A DNA stretch of 64,000 nucleotides from positions 337,179,076 through 337,243,075 of the forward strand of contig CM068368.1 in the NCBI GenBank assembly GCA_034769895.1. The letters are read 5' to 3'. Both the position numbers and the translations under genes were made by a program. This DNA comes from Magicicada septendecula. Taxonomy: Eukaryota > Arthropoda > Insecta > Hemiptera > Cicadidae. Under the pieces are notes generated by a model, which did no database searches, was not told the origin of the DNA, and saw nothing but the letters and a program-made list of their open reading frames with translations. Shown here piece by piece: positions 9,966-23,657 of the stretch (its first letter is position 1; every line of letters starts with the position of its first letter).

Positions 9966-12040
9966 TGTAACGCGACAAATTGAAGGACTCAATAAACAAT
10001 TAAATCTAACATAAAATGACCCTTAATGAAACCATTTACATAACCTTGGTTAAAGGAATAAAATAGAAATTACCAAAATTACCAAAAGTACCGTGCAATG
10101 TATCCTAAGAATTAATGTATTCAATTATAAAACAAAGAACTATTAGTTAATGTTATTTAGAGTTTGGACCATAAGGGCATAATATGGTTGTAATATGTTT
10201 AGTTCATGTTTATGTTTTTATTTTTATGTCATGTAATAATTGTAATTCATCAAAGGGTATTAAACCAAAAGGCGAAATAAGATTTATAGATTGAAAGATT
10301 GTACTAAAAGAAGTGCCAAAACATAGGCCAAATCAACATAGATTTGTTGTAAAATAACTAGCAGATTATTATGTTACTGTAAATCTATAGGAAATAGTAT
10401 AATCACCAAGTTAGGCCTTATTCAGATAACCGTAACAACATTGTAATAATTTCATGAAATTGTAGAATAACTTTGTAAATGTTAAACTACTTAAAGACCT
10501 AAGAAATAGAAATTTGGTAAAATGTTAAAACAATTATAAGAACACTCACATATAGCAAGTGAGATACCTAAGTGTTTATAATTTTGTAAAGAAGAACATG
10601 GTGTAAATTAATTTTAGGAATATTCAATATTAATTAGGGAGTAGTTTTAAGTAGGAAATATAAAAATTGTAAATCTTAAATAATCAGGGTCACATGACCT
10701 AGTAACCTGACGTTTTGGACCAATAGGAATTTTGCTAATTTAGGTCAAACCCGTCGAGGGCATAAGAAAAATACAGTATTCTATTGTTAGACTTGAAAGT
10801 GATCAGTTAAAAAATCTGTGTCTCTCTGAAAGAAGAAGTATACCATAGAATCGTACCTGAGTCAGACAAAAAGAAAAGTGGAAAAATATTAATAGAAATC
10901 CTGAAGCAAGGAAAGTATAACATAACGCATAAATAGAAGGAACGAAGAATTAAACAAATAACAAATATTTTAACATTTAACTGATTATTCTACAAGTGGG
11001 TGAGAAATAACCTAATTATAAAGACACTCTTAAAATTACACTACACCAGAACGATTTCCACTAACACTTATGCACCAGAACAATAGTGAAGAAACTAAGT
11101 TAAAAACAGTGGACAATTTAAGTAATTCACTTTATTTATAAAACTTGTGTAGAAACATTTTGGAATTGTATTACACATGAAGCTGGCATGAACAAGAGCC
11201 GCCATCTTTAAAAAATATTCCAGTGCATGCTGGGAATACGTCATTCATCTTGCTCGTAAACCAAATTGTATATTTTTAATGTGTTCTGTTTAGTTTTAAG
11301 TCTTGCTATTTTTAGCAGAGAAGAATTATTTAATTTGTGATGTATAGTACTTCTTTGTGGGCATTTCGAGCTTTAATAACAGTCCAAAGAACCCCGAACT
11401 GAGTATAATATACGAAAACAATTCAGAATCAAACTGGAAGCAATAATCGATACTTACATTTTGTAAACTCGACTTCAGAGTAATGAGAATTGTATTTGTC
11501 CAAAAATAAATGAAAATACTTTCCCTAATTGAAATAAACTGATTTTATTTTAAATAAAAAAATTGAATAGAGAATTTTATTACAGCTAAGAAGAGCTGAA
11601 CAACTACGAAGACTTAATTAAAAAACGTAACGCCAAGTAAGACGGTAGGTCAACTAACCTCAAACGGGAGACTCTATACAATATTGAATTTTAATACTTA
11701 TGAAACACAACTGGAAGTATTTTAGTTAAATTGAATAATCATAATAAAATCTATAAAACACCAGAAATATAAACATCGCTTCTTACAAGAGGTTAGGTAA
11801 ATACGAAAATCCTACAGTCACTATTTAAGTACAACAGTTAGGCCTACATCCGCTTAATATTTTAAATAAATAATTTGTATTTATTTTTAAAATCGATCAT
11901 ATATTTGTTTTATTACCAATTGGGGTCAACAACTTGTGGCCGTACAAAATAAAACTATAGAATAAAAATATTCTTATAGAAATAACACACGACCCTCACA
12001 AAAAAAAATAACGTTATAAATCGGCGTCCAACGCGACGCA
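9966..12040 (+). mobile_element. Possible old LTR followed by a primer-site-like sequence
   Basis: Starts TGTAACGCGAC and is followed near 12022-12041 by GGCGTCCAACG, which resembles a degenerate tRNA-Lys-type primer-binding site. Just before this is AACGTTATA, similar to the GTTACA ends of the other LTRs here. No partner LTR or coding part was found, so this is a weak call; the alternative is plain AT-rich intron. If real it is old and broken. Confidence 0.3.
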
Positions 12041-12224
12041 TTATACTAATACTAAAAAAAATTCAACTTATAAAAATTTGTAACGACAACATTACAAATT
12101 GACACCTGTAACGCAGGGCTTTACAAGTCAACGTTATTTACAAACTACAACTGATTTTTGGAATAAAACACAGTATATTCGAAGAACAAATAAAAGCACT
12201 AACACATCTTTTTTTTTAAATCGT

Positions 12225-13200
12225 TGCAACGATACAAATTTAAAACTTCATAGATAGGCATATAGAAATTATTACAACAGAGTCTATATCTGGAGGTTCG
12301 AAAACTTATTAAATTAAAACATTAAAATTTACTATTGTCTTATTACTTTATAATATTAAGTTGTTTATTTAAAATTTGTCTTTCAATAATTGAGTCTATG
12401 GGCTTGCTTTACTATGTTACTTGATGTGTTGAATTCCACAACCACTGTCGATGTCCGGCGATCAGCTGCTGTAGACGACTCGTTGCTCATTGACCTCAGC
12501 GTCATTCACTTCTACGTTTCACTCAAACACACGCGTTGCGGTTATCAAACTGTTATTGTTTATAAAATTATCTCAGGGTTTTTAACTGGGTAAAATAGAT
12601 CATGTATTGGGCTTACACAAACTCCGGTCTCTTGAAGTGTTCTCGCGTTAACTCAAAACACCACGTTAGGTATTTTGGCCCTAACCCGGAAAATCTTCCA
12701 TGTTACTCGAAAAAGCACTAGAGTAATGATCTATTTAAAATTATCTGAGTTCTATAATGGCAATGGTTACGAAGACCTCGAACCATGAACCAACTTCTAA
12801 GTTTACAGGAAAACGACCTGTCTTGTCACGAAAAACTTGTGACAGCGAGAACGTCTTTATATAACGAGTCCTAAGAAGAAACTGGGCCATCCATACGCTG
12901 TAAGCGACCGACTCGAATAATTTTTAGACCATCTGATTTACAAAGAAAGCACAAAATCAGTTTGAAACATGTATGTGGCCATCAGAAAATGTTATATAGC
13001 ATTAGTATTCTACTTAAATGCATTTCATATCCTGAGTACTGTTGCAGGATTATCCCCTCCATGTATAAAAAAGTGTTTACATGTTTAAAAAAAATATTTT
13101 TAAAAAACAAAAATAAAATATCACTTCAAAAAATAAATACTCTTCCCAAAACTAAATTATTTCAACTCTGTTTGACAGTTCCATTTTGACAGATGAAATA
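12225..13200 (-). repeat. Element A, 3' LTR
   Basis: Begins TGCAACGATAC and matches 29375 onward over its length; the two copies differ by about 0.4 kb in size. The boundary with the internal region is not sharp because both copies continue into the same integrase sequence, so the right end is approximate. Open frames here such as 12390-12593 recur in both copies but show no protein features. Confidence 0.65.
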
Positions 13201-13419
13201 TAAACAATTACATGTGGTCAGACTCTGAATACTATGCCCTCACAAGATAAGCCATAATAACATTTGATGACGTCATGTCTCTCATCTTAGACAGGTTCCA
13301 AACATTTCTCCATATACTCCGACATTGCACCTCCCATTCTTAATACATTTATTTTTTTTATACAATTTGTTTCAATACAGTCATACATCATATACCCTGA
13401 TATACTGTACATGAACAGT

Positions 13420-14202
13420 TTATTCTTTAACATAATATTTGCGTAAAGATGATGCATGGAATTTACCAATAGTATGGTTAGTTGTAGGATTAGTAACAAT
13501 GTAAGTATTTTTACCAACTTGCTCAGATAATAAGAAAGGTCCATTATATAACCTAAAGAATTTAGCAGCTGTATTATCTTCACTACGACCAACGTTTAAC
13601 GCTTTTAAAAGAACCATCTCGCCTTCTTTGAATTTTAGAAGTTAATGTTCCGGATTAAACTTTTCTGTGTTCCTCAGCACTTTTTTAAATACATCTTCTA
13701 GCTTCTAAACGCTTAACTTCATTTGGAACAGGTAAGTTTTGTGTGGCAACTCGCTTTACATATTCAACCCATACATGCCTAGGCATTTCTCCAGAGTGTA
13801 GCTCATTAGGTGTGAATCCAGTCGTATCGTTGTAATTCCTATTGATGGCTTGCTCGAAAAACTCGAGATATTCAGGCCATTTACTCTGATTGGTATTACA
13901 GTACGTCCTGAATAGTCCTCCTAATTCCCTATTTACCCTCTCCGCAAGATTACCTTGAGGTCTCCGGATCGCCGTCAATACTGCCTGTATGTGATGCTTC
14001 TCAAGCTCAGGTTGCCATTTCTTATTTTGAAATTGCTTACCGTGATCCGATAATATCTTTTTAACATGCCCATATTTTGGAACATATTTCTCAAGAATTG
14101 CCTCAGTTGTTGGTCGGCCAATATAGCATATAAACTAACATGCTTGGAGAAAGCGTCAGTACAAACTACAAAATTCCTCATTCCCCTAGCTGCACGTGGT
14201 AG
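13420..14202 (-). pseudogene. Element A, integrase C-terminal region (first copy)
   Basis: Minus-strand frames encode integrase-type sequence: RRPQGNLAERVNRELGG with CNTNQSKWPEYLEFFEQAIN, NDTTGFTPNELHSGE, and nearer the LTR KFFRLYNGPFLLSEQVG with NTYIV. These match gypsy-like integrase core and C-terminal segments. The upstream part continues beyond hAT-1 at 26031. Broken. Confidence 0.75.
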
Positions 14203-14408
14203 CAGGGCCGCTTTTAAGGTTTATGACACCCTGGGGAGACTTTGAAATAGCGCCCCCCCACCCCACTCATTAATGAACGGTAATGTGCCAATTCCAGTTT
14301 TGGTTCGGGAGGGATATCTCCCTTAACCCTCAAATGGAGAGCCGTCCCATTATCCACCACCTATGGACCCGCCGTGTCCCGGACTGGAAACCGTCAGCTG
14401 ATAAAACA

Positions 14409-15684
14409 TGTTATATTACGTATTACTGTCAATAATAAAATACGATATAATATCTTTACACTGAGTCAATAATTTCAAAGGTCGGGCGCCATCTTGATTT
14501 GCAAGAAAGTAAATACAAACGTAAATAACTTGTAGTTTTACTTGCCTTTAAAAGTTATTATAGGGCAGGAATTCGTTTAAGCGGAAAGTGTTATTTGAAA
14601 TAATAATACTTTGTTAAAATTTTTACCAAATGATATTACCCAGTTTATTTATGACATTTACTTACATATATTCTCCACCAGGTGGCGACAATATTACTTT
14701 AAATTTCCCTTACGTTAAACCCTCCAAAATACCTACACAGTAAACATTAAACATTTAATATGTGATTTATAGATATATATATTTTATATTCGCACAACCC
14801 AGCACTTAAAAGATTTAGGTCACTCTCTCTCTCTCTCTCTCTCATTCATTCTCTGGTACAATTTATTTTATTCTGAGCTCATTTAAATTTTGAATTGGTT
14901 TAAAATTGGTCATTATAATATTGAATGAATTTTGAAATTGGTCATTATTACACAATGATGTTGATTTACTTGAAATAATAAAAAGAATATTGGAACGTTC
15001 TCACCAAATTATATTGGACAGGTCTCACCGCACTGCTAAGATCCGTCGATCGTGCACAATCTTTACATCGATTTCGGGTTCACACCGTCGTGTCTACCCA
15101 CGAAAACACTTTGGGCAGATTCTATACACACGCAGTTTCGACGATCTATCGGCCGATGACACCTGTTCAGTCGCTTACCGCCCCAACATTTCTGATAATT
15201 TTAAATAGTTATTTAACCACTTTTGGTGGTGTAAAAGTTAAATTTCACACTTGGTGAACTTCTTGCCGGCCGGCTGCGTTCACAATCCAGAAGGAAATGA
15301 CACAGAGTCTTTGTTTCACGTTGCGTAGGTGGGGCAAAAACTACGTCATCAAGCTTTTGTTCTTTGTTTACAGCTTCGACTTGTTTACACAAAATGTGCA
15401 TTCCTTCCACTGACGTCATCAGGGCTCGTCAGGTTATCTCTGTATGTGACATACGTTTTTTGCTGTGTTTGTCGTTTTGCAATGAAAACGGTCGGAATCC
15501 TGTCAATTCACATCTGCGTTTTATAAAATAATTATATAGTCCACTCACCAAAACTTTACTGGGATTATGAAATATTTAAATAATTATTACCAAATAATTG
15601 TTAAAAATAATTGAATACAATAATTATGGTCTTTTGTACCATGTTTTTATAAATTTAGTATTGTATTAGAATTGTACCATCACA
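14409..15684 (-). repeat. Element C, 3' LTR
   Basis: 1,276 bp, nearly identical to 23710-24983. It contains a (CT)n run and a short GC-richer central part (about 15000-15320) that may hold the promoter. Open frames in it appear in both LTRs and look incidental. Confidence 0.9.
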
Positions 15685-15693
15685 AAACCCCCT

Positions 15694-15732
15694 CAATGAA
15701 AGATTTTGTGCCGAAGCATAAAACTTTCATTG
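15694..15732 (-). promoter_or_regulatory. Conserved UUCG-capped hairpin beside the polypurine tract (element C)
   Basis: In element sense: CAATGAAAG, a loop containing TGC-TTCG-GCA, then CTTTCATTG. The outer stem is a perfect 9 bp and the inner tip is a C(UUCG)G tetraloop. A G-run and the 3' LTR follow at once. Element B has the same structure with a compensatory change (see 32823-32862). Confidence 0.6.
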
Positions 15733-18700
15733 ACCCATTTGTACTGCCTAAAGGGATCAGCCAGGACATGTCGCCACAACCCCCTTACAATTTATATAAA
15801 GAAAATCAATAACTCACCCGTGGTCTGATGACGATGACAGAACCTGCATGACCTTACTGGACTTCTCCTTCGAGATCCCAACACCATAAGGCCAATCAGG
15901 CACGTAACGCTCCTGGTCTGACGCGCTGGCCAGCTCAGGACCGCCGTCATAACATCACCAAACACTGAAACAATAAATTAAAATATCAAAATAGTGGCTT
16001 GGTATATTACTCTATCCTTAACTGATCTGGTTCCCCTTAGCTATGTGCTGGTTTGTGTTAATAAGCACTGGGTTTGCTTGAACTACAAATATAAAAAAAA
16101 TATAAAATACAAGAATTACATAGAATTGCCATTCTCTTCATGGACTACCCTGAATTGTAAAAATTGTTTCGATTCCCATCAATAATAATTAACTCTTTCT
16201 GTTTCATAATTAATGTAATTATAAAAGAAACAAATATTTATATGAAAAAGAATTTAATTTAATTATAAAAGAAACATGGAAATCCCCATATAAATCTCCC
16301 AAATATTACTCAAACATGGAGAAAAACAAATTATAGAAAAATAATTAATAAAATCTTATTGAAATTAATATTATCATTATTATTATTATTATTATTATTA
16401 ACAGTTAATAACTGGCGCTGTCAATAATATTTACCCCTCTTTCTCCTCCACACACACTATTTCCTATACATCATGTTAAAATTTCATAACATAATACATA
16501 ATACATGATACATAATAATACACATTATCATTATATTAATACAGTAGTACATTGAAATGGTTAATTCGTACTTAATCTTGATTAAGATTTGCACCTTTCT
16601 ATCTATTTAAATTTGCATTTAAATTATAAAAATTACAATTTCAATTAATTAATTAAATCAAAACTTTCATTAATTAGTCATCAATTATTTATTATAATTA
16701 TAAAATTTATTTCAAATTTATTATTAATATTGTTACTGAACAGATAAATGTAGATGTGTTGTTGTTATTAGAATTTGAAGGTGTTATCTTCAATCAATCT
16801 TCAATATTTGGTTTAAATTAAAATTATTATTAGTGTTGATTATTAGTACAGTTATTGTGGGTGTTCACGTTTAATTCTTTCAGTTTAAAAAAGTATTTAG
16901 CACTTCACGGTTCACCTCCCCACTTACCATATGTGGATGTTATCAATGTTCTGTTTGGTGACTTCTTCTGCTGCAACATACACTTTATACACATATACGG
17001 ATATTCTATTTGAATATCCTAAACAATGCACATGCACAATAAATTAAAATAATGATTTAACTGTAATTTGAATTGTACTGAACATTCAAATTCTACCGCC
17101 ACCTTCTGATAGAACTAGTTATGAAAATTAAACTATTTTAATTTTGAAATCAAAAACTCTTTCCACTGGTAAATAAATCGGGATTTATTAACAATTCTGA
17201 AATGCCATTAACTCTTTTAAAACAATCAATCAACAATGTCTTTACAAAATAATGATTATTATAAACAATTCTTGAGCTCTTTTAACCTCAAGGCTGGTAA
17301 CACTGGGGTCTGGTACAATAATTTTAGTTAACGAGGTTATGTCCTCTTTACACAGTTACATTACCAAATTCGTGTGTTCTTGGAAGTTGCATGATACCAG
17401 ATACAAGATGTTATCTTTTCTAAAAATATTTAATAAAGAATTACTACAAAAAAACAAACAAATATTAAAAATAAAAGTCGGTACCATAAAACCGATATAT
17501 ATCGTACTATCGTATGGTGAGTATAATGGGTACAGTAGTTACTTTGACAACACGTGCTTTGTGCTGCACTGTTAAAAATTACTATTATTATTTATTAGTT
17601 GGTTATAAAAATCATTTATTGGCAAGAGAAAAAGATCTATAATAAAAAAACTCTTGTGATAGCTTTCATTGGATTGAAATTATTTGAGAACAGAATCATT
17701 ACTTGGTGACAAAGTTGTCGTTGTTATTTCTAGGTTAGTTAACAAAAGTAAGTAGTTTTTTTGAATAATTAAATTATTCATTAAATTCTTAATAATATAA
17801 ACACATATATTTTATTCATGTTGCATCTGATGGATAATTATCAGTTGATTAGAATATTTTTCGCAATAAATTATTTATTCGTCAATTCAAACGAAATGAG
17901 TCAAATGAGCGACTATTCATTACACTCATATTTTCGATATTTAAATTAATATTGATTTCTTTAATTACGATAAAATCGTAAAACATTTATTTTTTAAATT
18001 AATAAATGCGAGATAATTCTTTTATTTAATTCTGATAATTTTCATCGTGAGTAATGTACTTCGGTACTTCTGACTAGAGCAGTACCCAAACAATAATTCT
18101 TCGTTCACTAACGAAAATTATTATTTCCATTCAATTCGTTAAATAATAAAAATAGAGTACTCCCTGTTTTTTATAAAACACAAAACACGAAAACACGACC
18201 TTTATTATACACTGGCCGGTTTATTATTTTAATTCACTTAGCACTGGACACTCGTTATTACTCTGTTGTGTACAGGTTATGTGTGTATAGCGTAACTTAT
18301 GAACGTGTCGCGCACAATTTAAATAAAATCTTGATACATTTCTTCATCAACCTTGCTCGTTGAATGGTGCTGGTAGACTGTATGTTTCATCCAAGCGTCT
18401 CCTGCTTGTCTGGTTACTTTAAGCCATTTGATTGGTTTAAATTGTCAAACTCTCTACCCCAAAACACCTCAGTTAAATAAAACTTTTAATTTTTTACAAA
18501 TTTTTGTCTGGGTTAGAGGCTATAAATGACGTAAGCGTTGATACACAAAATGACTGAAAAGTTTATAAATGCTATAACTTTTTATTAATCATCGTATGGT
18601 TAGTGGCAATAGATTGCGGACACTTGCGGCTTTAATTAAAGTCTAAACAAGGATAAAATCCGTCCATTATTAACTCACTACAACATTTCACAAAACCCAT

Positions 18701-21700
18701 ATGGTGAACCTTAATATTAATAAGTTTATTTCACCATATTTTGCTCCAATTATACTATAACACTCATTATTAAACGTCTTGAGTCCATTTCTCATTTGTT
18801 TAATACAGAAAATAGTTGTAATTACTATTCAAACAATATTTGGTAATGGCGTCCTCAAACGACCATATTCGATTGTTTATAATCGCTTATAACGCTATTA
18901 TTTCTTACTTAATTACACTTGTTTGTCATTCTAACAATACTATATACATTTATTTACATTGGTTTACACTTTATTTTATGAAAAATGTTGTTTTTCATAT
19001 ACTAATAGTCTTATCAAAATACCTTCTGTTCTCTTTTCTTTAAATTGTCACTTTTTCAATTATTTTACCACATAAGGTATATAATGTTACAAATTAAAAT
19101 AGTGTACAACTATAGTACCTTGTTTATTTAATGTATTTATCAGTCTTTCGTTATCTGAAAGCTTTCCAATTCTTAGTATTGGGTTTGTTTACATCAGGTT
19201 TTGCAATGACAGTCAGTTAGTTTCTAATAAATCAACTACTAAATTGCTATTATTACATCTGACATGTGTTCCCATAGTGGTATCAGATGTCTTTCTAACT
19301 ACTGGTAACATTTTCAGTAATCCTTTAATAAGTTTGGATAGTGCATTTTGCTTAACTATCTTGTTACATAGTGTTTGTTTACATGTGGTTCTACAATCAT
19401 AGTCAGTTAGTTTTCAATAATCTGACTATAAAACTACTATTATTATAATTGTGATCTGTTCTCATAGTAGTATTAGATATTTTTCTAACTACTGGTAACA
19501 TTTTCAGTAATCCTTTAATAAGTTTTAATAATGTATTTTGCTTAACTAACTTGTCACATTGGGTTTCTATTCTTCTAGCTTTATGCTATCATATTGAATC
19601 TGCTTTATGTGCTGTGTATTTCAGTATAAATATTATTTATTAGTTTGCATTACTATTTATAATTAGTCTTTGATTGAAACAATTGTTGATAGTTGCTTGG
19701 TTTAATTAATATATATGACTTTATGTTATAGGTGCACTTCCTCTGAGGTTATGTATCATGTTATCTGGTCACAATTGTGCAACATATTCTTATGCAGTAT
19801 TTGATTCTACTATTGTGATTTCATTATGGTATTCTATTACAATGGTTTAATTGTTGATTAATACACATGTTTACACTATTTTTCTAAACAATAACACAAG
19901 TATTCCTAATCTAATAGTATTACATTTCCTGTTGTGTTGTACCTAATTTTTGGTACATTGGTTGTTTGATACTTAACAAACTAGCTTATTTGTTATTATT
20001 TATTCTGGACTTTATTTATATCTTGTCCTGTCCTGCTGTGGCATTTAGTTATATTTCATTTTAAAGTTTACAAAGCTTTTATTATCAGTTTCTATGAACA
20101 ATGATTTTACTGTTCTATCTCACATTTCTCTTGGTGGTCTTATGATTATCTATTTTGGGTTACAATCTTGATTAAACTGGTCACACTAATTGTCTGTGCA
20201 TTTTAACTATTTAATCTTTGATTCTTCCACTATAATGGTAACGCATTTTCCTCTGTTATAAACCTTCTCACTTGTATTGTCTGTGGGGTTTATTTGGGTT
20301 AAAAATGGTTAACTTGTTACAGGTTCTCACACTTACATTAAGTTTTCACTATTACTGTTTGTGATTGCTTAATTATGCTAAACACTGGTTTCTTCATAGT
20401 TGATAATCATTATACTTCTTCCGGTCACTAGTATAGTTCCTTGTATACTTGGTGAATGGTGATTTCTTGTATTGTCCATATATTATCTTCATTCTTCATG
20501 TTATGTTTCCTTTGCTCTTCTTCTTCCTTTCTTCTTCTGTTTAATTGTTGTTCACTATCGGTGTTCTCCTGGGTTGTATTTTACTTGTGATAATCAATGT
20601 TCACTTATTCTCGTCATCTTCTTCAATATTTCCATTTGTGGTAGTCGTTGTTCCATAGTATTTATATTTATTAATAAATTGGTTGTTTTGCCATCATTGT
20701 GGTTGCTCTTGAGTTGTCTCTTCTTCATTTTAATGGTTATGATCTTTGTTGGTTCCCCTCACTGTTTGGATTCTGTTGTCTTCTCTTCATTTTACATAGT
20801 TATGGTCTTTGTTGCTTCCCCTCACTGTTTGGGATCTATTGGGCCTGGTTTCTAACATTTTATATTGGCTCGTTGTCATTTTCTTTCTCCCTTGTACTCG
20901 ATGATGCTATATTACTCTTCCTTCTTCCTTGTTGGAATTTTACAATAATATATCTCTGTAGATACACACTTTTTGTTTACATTATTTTATGTACTTTGAA
21001 ATATTTTCATGATCTCCCGTCACTTGACGTAATAATTGGTTACTTTATGTAACTACCAAATTTGGTACGTTACAATATTCATATTACATTATTATTATTT
21101 CATTATTCATTTCTTACTACCTCTCTACTCTGAATTTTCTACCTACCTAACTACCTAACCTTTCACATTCTTTCATTGTTTAGTCTGGGTGACTCGTGTA
21201 TTCACTATGCTTTGACTTATTATAATCTTACTCACCTTCTTCTAACTGACCACCAAATTTACCTATCATGACACCAATTTCTCAATTATAAACACCTTTC
21301 ACTAATTTCATTCCGACGATAAATCCTATAGCACCGCGCGTCTTTGTACAGAGATGGGTGTTCCCTAACTGGCTATATACATTCATAATATTTTGCCCTT
21401 CCAAAAAATTCGGCAAACACTCCCTTAAACTACGCTATTACCTGCCACAACGCTATACGTTGGCTACTCCTTATCACCTCCCCCCACTACAAAATATCAT
21501 CAACAACAAATATATGTTTAACCTTCCCTTTACTCACCTCTACAAATAATCACTAACTACTGTGTCCCTAAATATCTAATACCTTCTTTGTATTATTTTC
21601 TTTAAAAATTCTTAACTATCTAACGCCATTTACATTAATTGAATAACTCACCTGCCTCTATCTATACCCAGGCTCTATCCCTGTTTAAACATTCTACCTT

Positions 21701-22227
21701 ACTGTAATCATTGACAATTGTCTTATAAAATTCATCTCTCACTTACTCATAATAGTACATCTCCCTTTTCAAATATATATATTCTTACTTAATCATTTAT
21801 TATTCATTAGGAATTACCTCATTACAAATTAAATAATAATTTAACTTCATTAGAAACTTCTATGACAATTAATAATTTACAACTTCAGTTACAAATTTAG
21901 TACAAGTTTCTTTTGTACTATATTAATTCAGTAATTGACTATTCAATTATTTAAAATTTGTTTAGTTAAACAAGAAAAAACATGTTAATTGTTAATTATT
22001 AAAACAATTAAACTGTAATGTACATACATGGTGTACATAAATATATAAAAGATACCTGTAATACACAACATCAAAATACATAAATACATTGATATTAATA
22101 CATAAACACAATGAAAAATATACAATCCAAACTCATTATTTTGTCATTAATCAAAATCAGTCCATATGCAGTCCAATTCAAAACCACTTTTCACATATAT
22201 TAACTGTTCATTTCACAATAAAACAAT
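15733..22227 (-). other. Element C, long internal region without recognisable genes
   Basis: The first 300 bp (to about 16050) matches element B at 32863-33140 in blocks, for example ATCCCAACACCATAA, so this part of the 3' non-coding region is conserved. The rest is AT-rich with short incidental frames. It includes a (TTA)n run near 16375 and an approximately 187-bp tandem duplication (19184-19560). Hydrophobic frames near 20472-21052 come from T-rich sequence. Confidence 0.5.
19184..19560. repeat. Tandem duplication of about 187 bp inside element C
   Basis: Two adjacent diverged copies sharing TGTTTACAT, GTCAGTTAGTTT, CTAACTACTGGTAACATTTT and CAGTAATCCTTTAATAAGTTT. Non-coding. Confidence 0.8.
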
Positions 22228-22572
22228 CTATCCTCCATTGTTGAATAACATTCTAATCTTAGGTCTGTTTATCTTATTGTCTAATGAATAAATTTTATTA
22301 TTAGAAACATTATAATCATAATAATTATCAACCATTTCGTATTCATTCACAATTTCAATATCATATATCAAGTCACGATCGAGTATGGTTCTGTCTACAT
22401 CAGTAAGATCATATGTTATAATCTTGTTAGTCATATAGTAATTATCATCATAATTTTCTACCACTACACCTGTTACTTCCCAAGGTAAGTGCTTGATACC
22501 ATTATTCTCATTATCTATTATTATTTTAATTTCACTGTTACTACAAGGTAAGTATTCGTCATAATCATCCAC
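22228..22572 (-). pseudogene. Element C, second ORF: unknown protein conserved with element B
   Basis: Acidic, Tyr/Asn-rich, ending FNNGG. It shares with 35088-35663 the segments LP-x-V-VV, a DLT region, and DLIYDI, plus the terminal GG. No protease, RNase H or nucleocapsid motif was recognised. It lies just downstream of the Gag-like ORF, where capsid and protease would normally be. Some breakage relative to the element B copy is apparent. Confidence 0.45.
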
Positions 22573-22687
22573 CCTCTCTACTCCTATCCTTTCTACAAGT
22601 TCTCTGTACTTTCTATTTACTTTAAAAATTTCTATTTCTTTCTTTCTCTCACCATATCTCTCTATACTTTCTTTCTTAATATATTTC

Positions 22688-23506
22688 TCACCATAATACC
22701 AAGTTACACTCTCTCTCTCTCTCTCTCTCCAAATATGCAGGGGTCACTAACTCAAAATTACTGCACCACTTATGAGGTACACAAAAACACCAAGGAACTC
22801 TATTTGTAGACCTATCGTCTCCCAAATATAAATTTAAGGAACTCTCGTCCTTATTAAAAATACGTGAAGACTTGCCTTCACCCCCTAACACAACATCAAA
22901 GGAAAATTCTAACCCCTGCACCCCTTTAACAAAAATACTTTCTCCAAACTCTCTCTCTGACTCAATACACTCAAACACTTCATTTTCACTCATAATACTC
23001 TCATTATCATTTTCTAATATCATATTCTTACTACCTGTAAACTCATTATTCAAATTATCACTGTTATTTACTTTATTAATCAGTACTTCGGTTTTCGTAC
23101 TACTCACCTTCTGATTTTCTATTTGGATTAATTGCTCATCCAACTTTTTAATTACTTGGTCACATTGCTTATTAAGATTTTCATTACAATTTTTAATTTC
23201 GTTTTTTATTTCGTTAAACTTGATATCAAAACTATTTCTGATTTCATTTTTCTGCTCATCAAACTTGTCATTCAAGTTAGTAAATTTAACATTAGAATCA
23301 AATTTTTGCTCATCTAGCTTTTTGTCTAACTTTAACAGTAATTGCATCATTGCAAATGTATCTGTCTTACTTACGTCTTGAGTTGAGATGGGGTTTATTG
23401 TAACTGGGTTTAATTCAGTAACACTGGTTTGACTAACTTGGTCCAGTTTAACATCCATCTCACTCTCAACTATTTCCTCCACATTATCACCTTTATTGGT
23501 ATTCAT
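22688..23506 (-). CDS. Element C, Gag-like coiled-coil protein
   Basis: An open frame of 272 codons just after the primer site. After a Ser/Thr/Val-rich N-terminus it has a long heptad-like Lys/Asn/Glu/Leu stretch (LLKLDKKLDEQKFDSN, FNEIKNEIKNCNENLNKQ, VIKKLDEQLIQIENQ), a predicted coiled coil at roughly residues 55-130, then an acidic region. The same layout starts the Gag ORFs of elements B (35700-36503) and D (52913-53410). No zinc knuckle was seen. A structural, Gag-like role is inferred from position and this similarity. Confidence 0.55.
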   Translation of the reverse strand: MNTNKGDNVEEIVESEMDVKLDQVSQTSVTELNPVTINPISTQDVSKTDTFAMMQLLLKLDKKLDEQKFDSNVKFTNLNDKFDEQKNEIRNSFDIKFNEIKNEIKNCNENLNKQCDQVIKKLDEQLIQIENQKVSSTKTEVLINKVNNSDNLNNEFTGSKNMILENDNESIMSENEVFECIESEREFGESIFVKGVQGLEFSFDVVLGGEGKSSRIFNKDESSLNLYLGDDRSTNRVPWCFCVPHKWCSNFELVTPAYLERERERECNLVLW

Positions 23507-23657
23507 TTTACTTATTTTAATATTACTTTATAACACAACCTTATAACATAACCTCGTGAAAGTTGGGTTATGTTTACATATTTAAAATTGGGTTTATTAC
23601 CTCAGATAACTTTTCCGCTCTCTTCGTAGGCTTACCCATATAAAAATTTTATGTAGA

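Noticed and set aside
14990-15526. Open frames within the element C LTR, also seen at 24289-24824
   Set aside because: Present in both LTR copies simply because the LTRs are near-identical; no protein features.
20472-21052. Hydrophobic open frames suggesting a membrane protein such as an Env
   Set aside because: They come from T-rich sequence with a small local repeat (CCCCTCACTGTTTGG), lie on the strand opposite to element C genes, and show no signal peptide, Cys pattern or cleavage motif.
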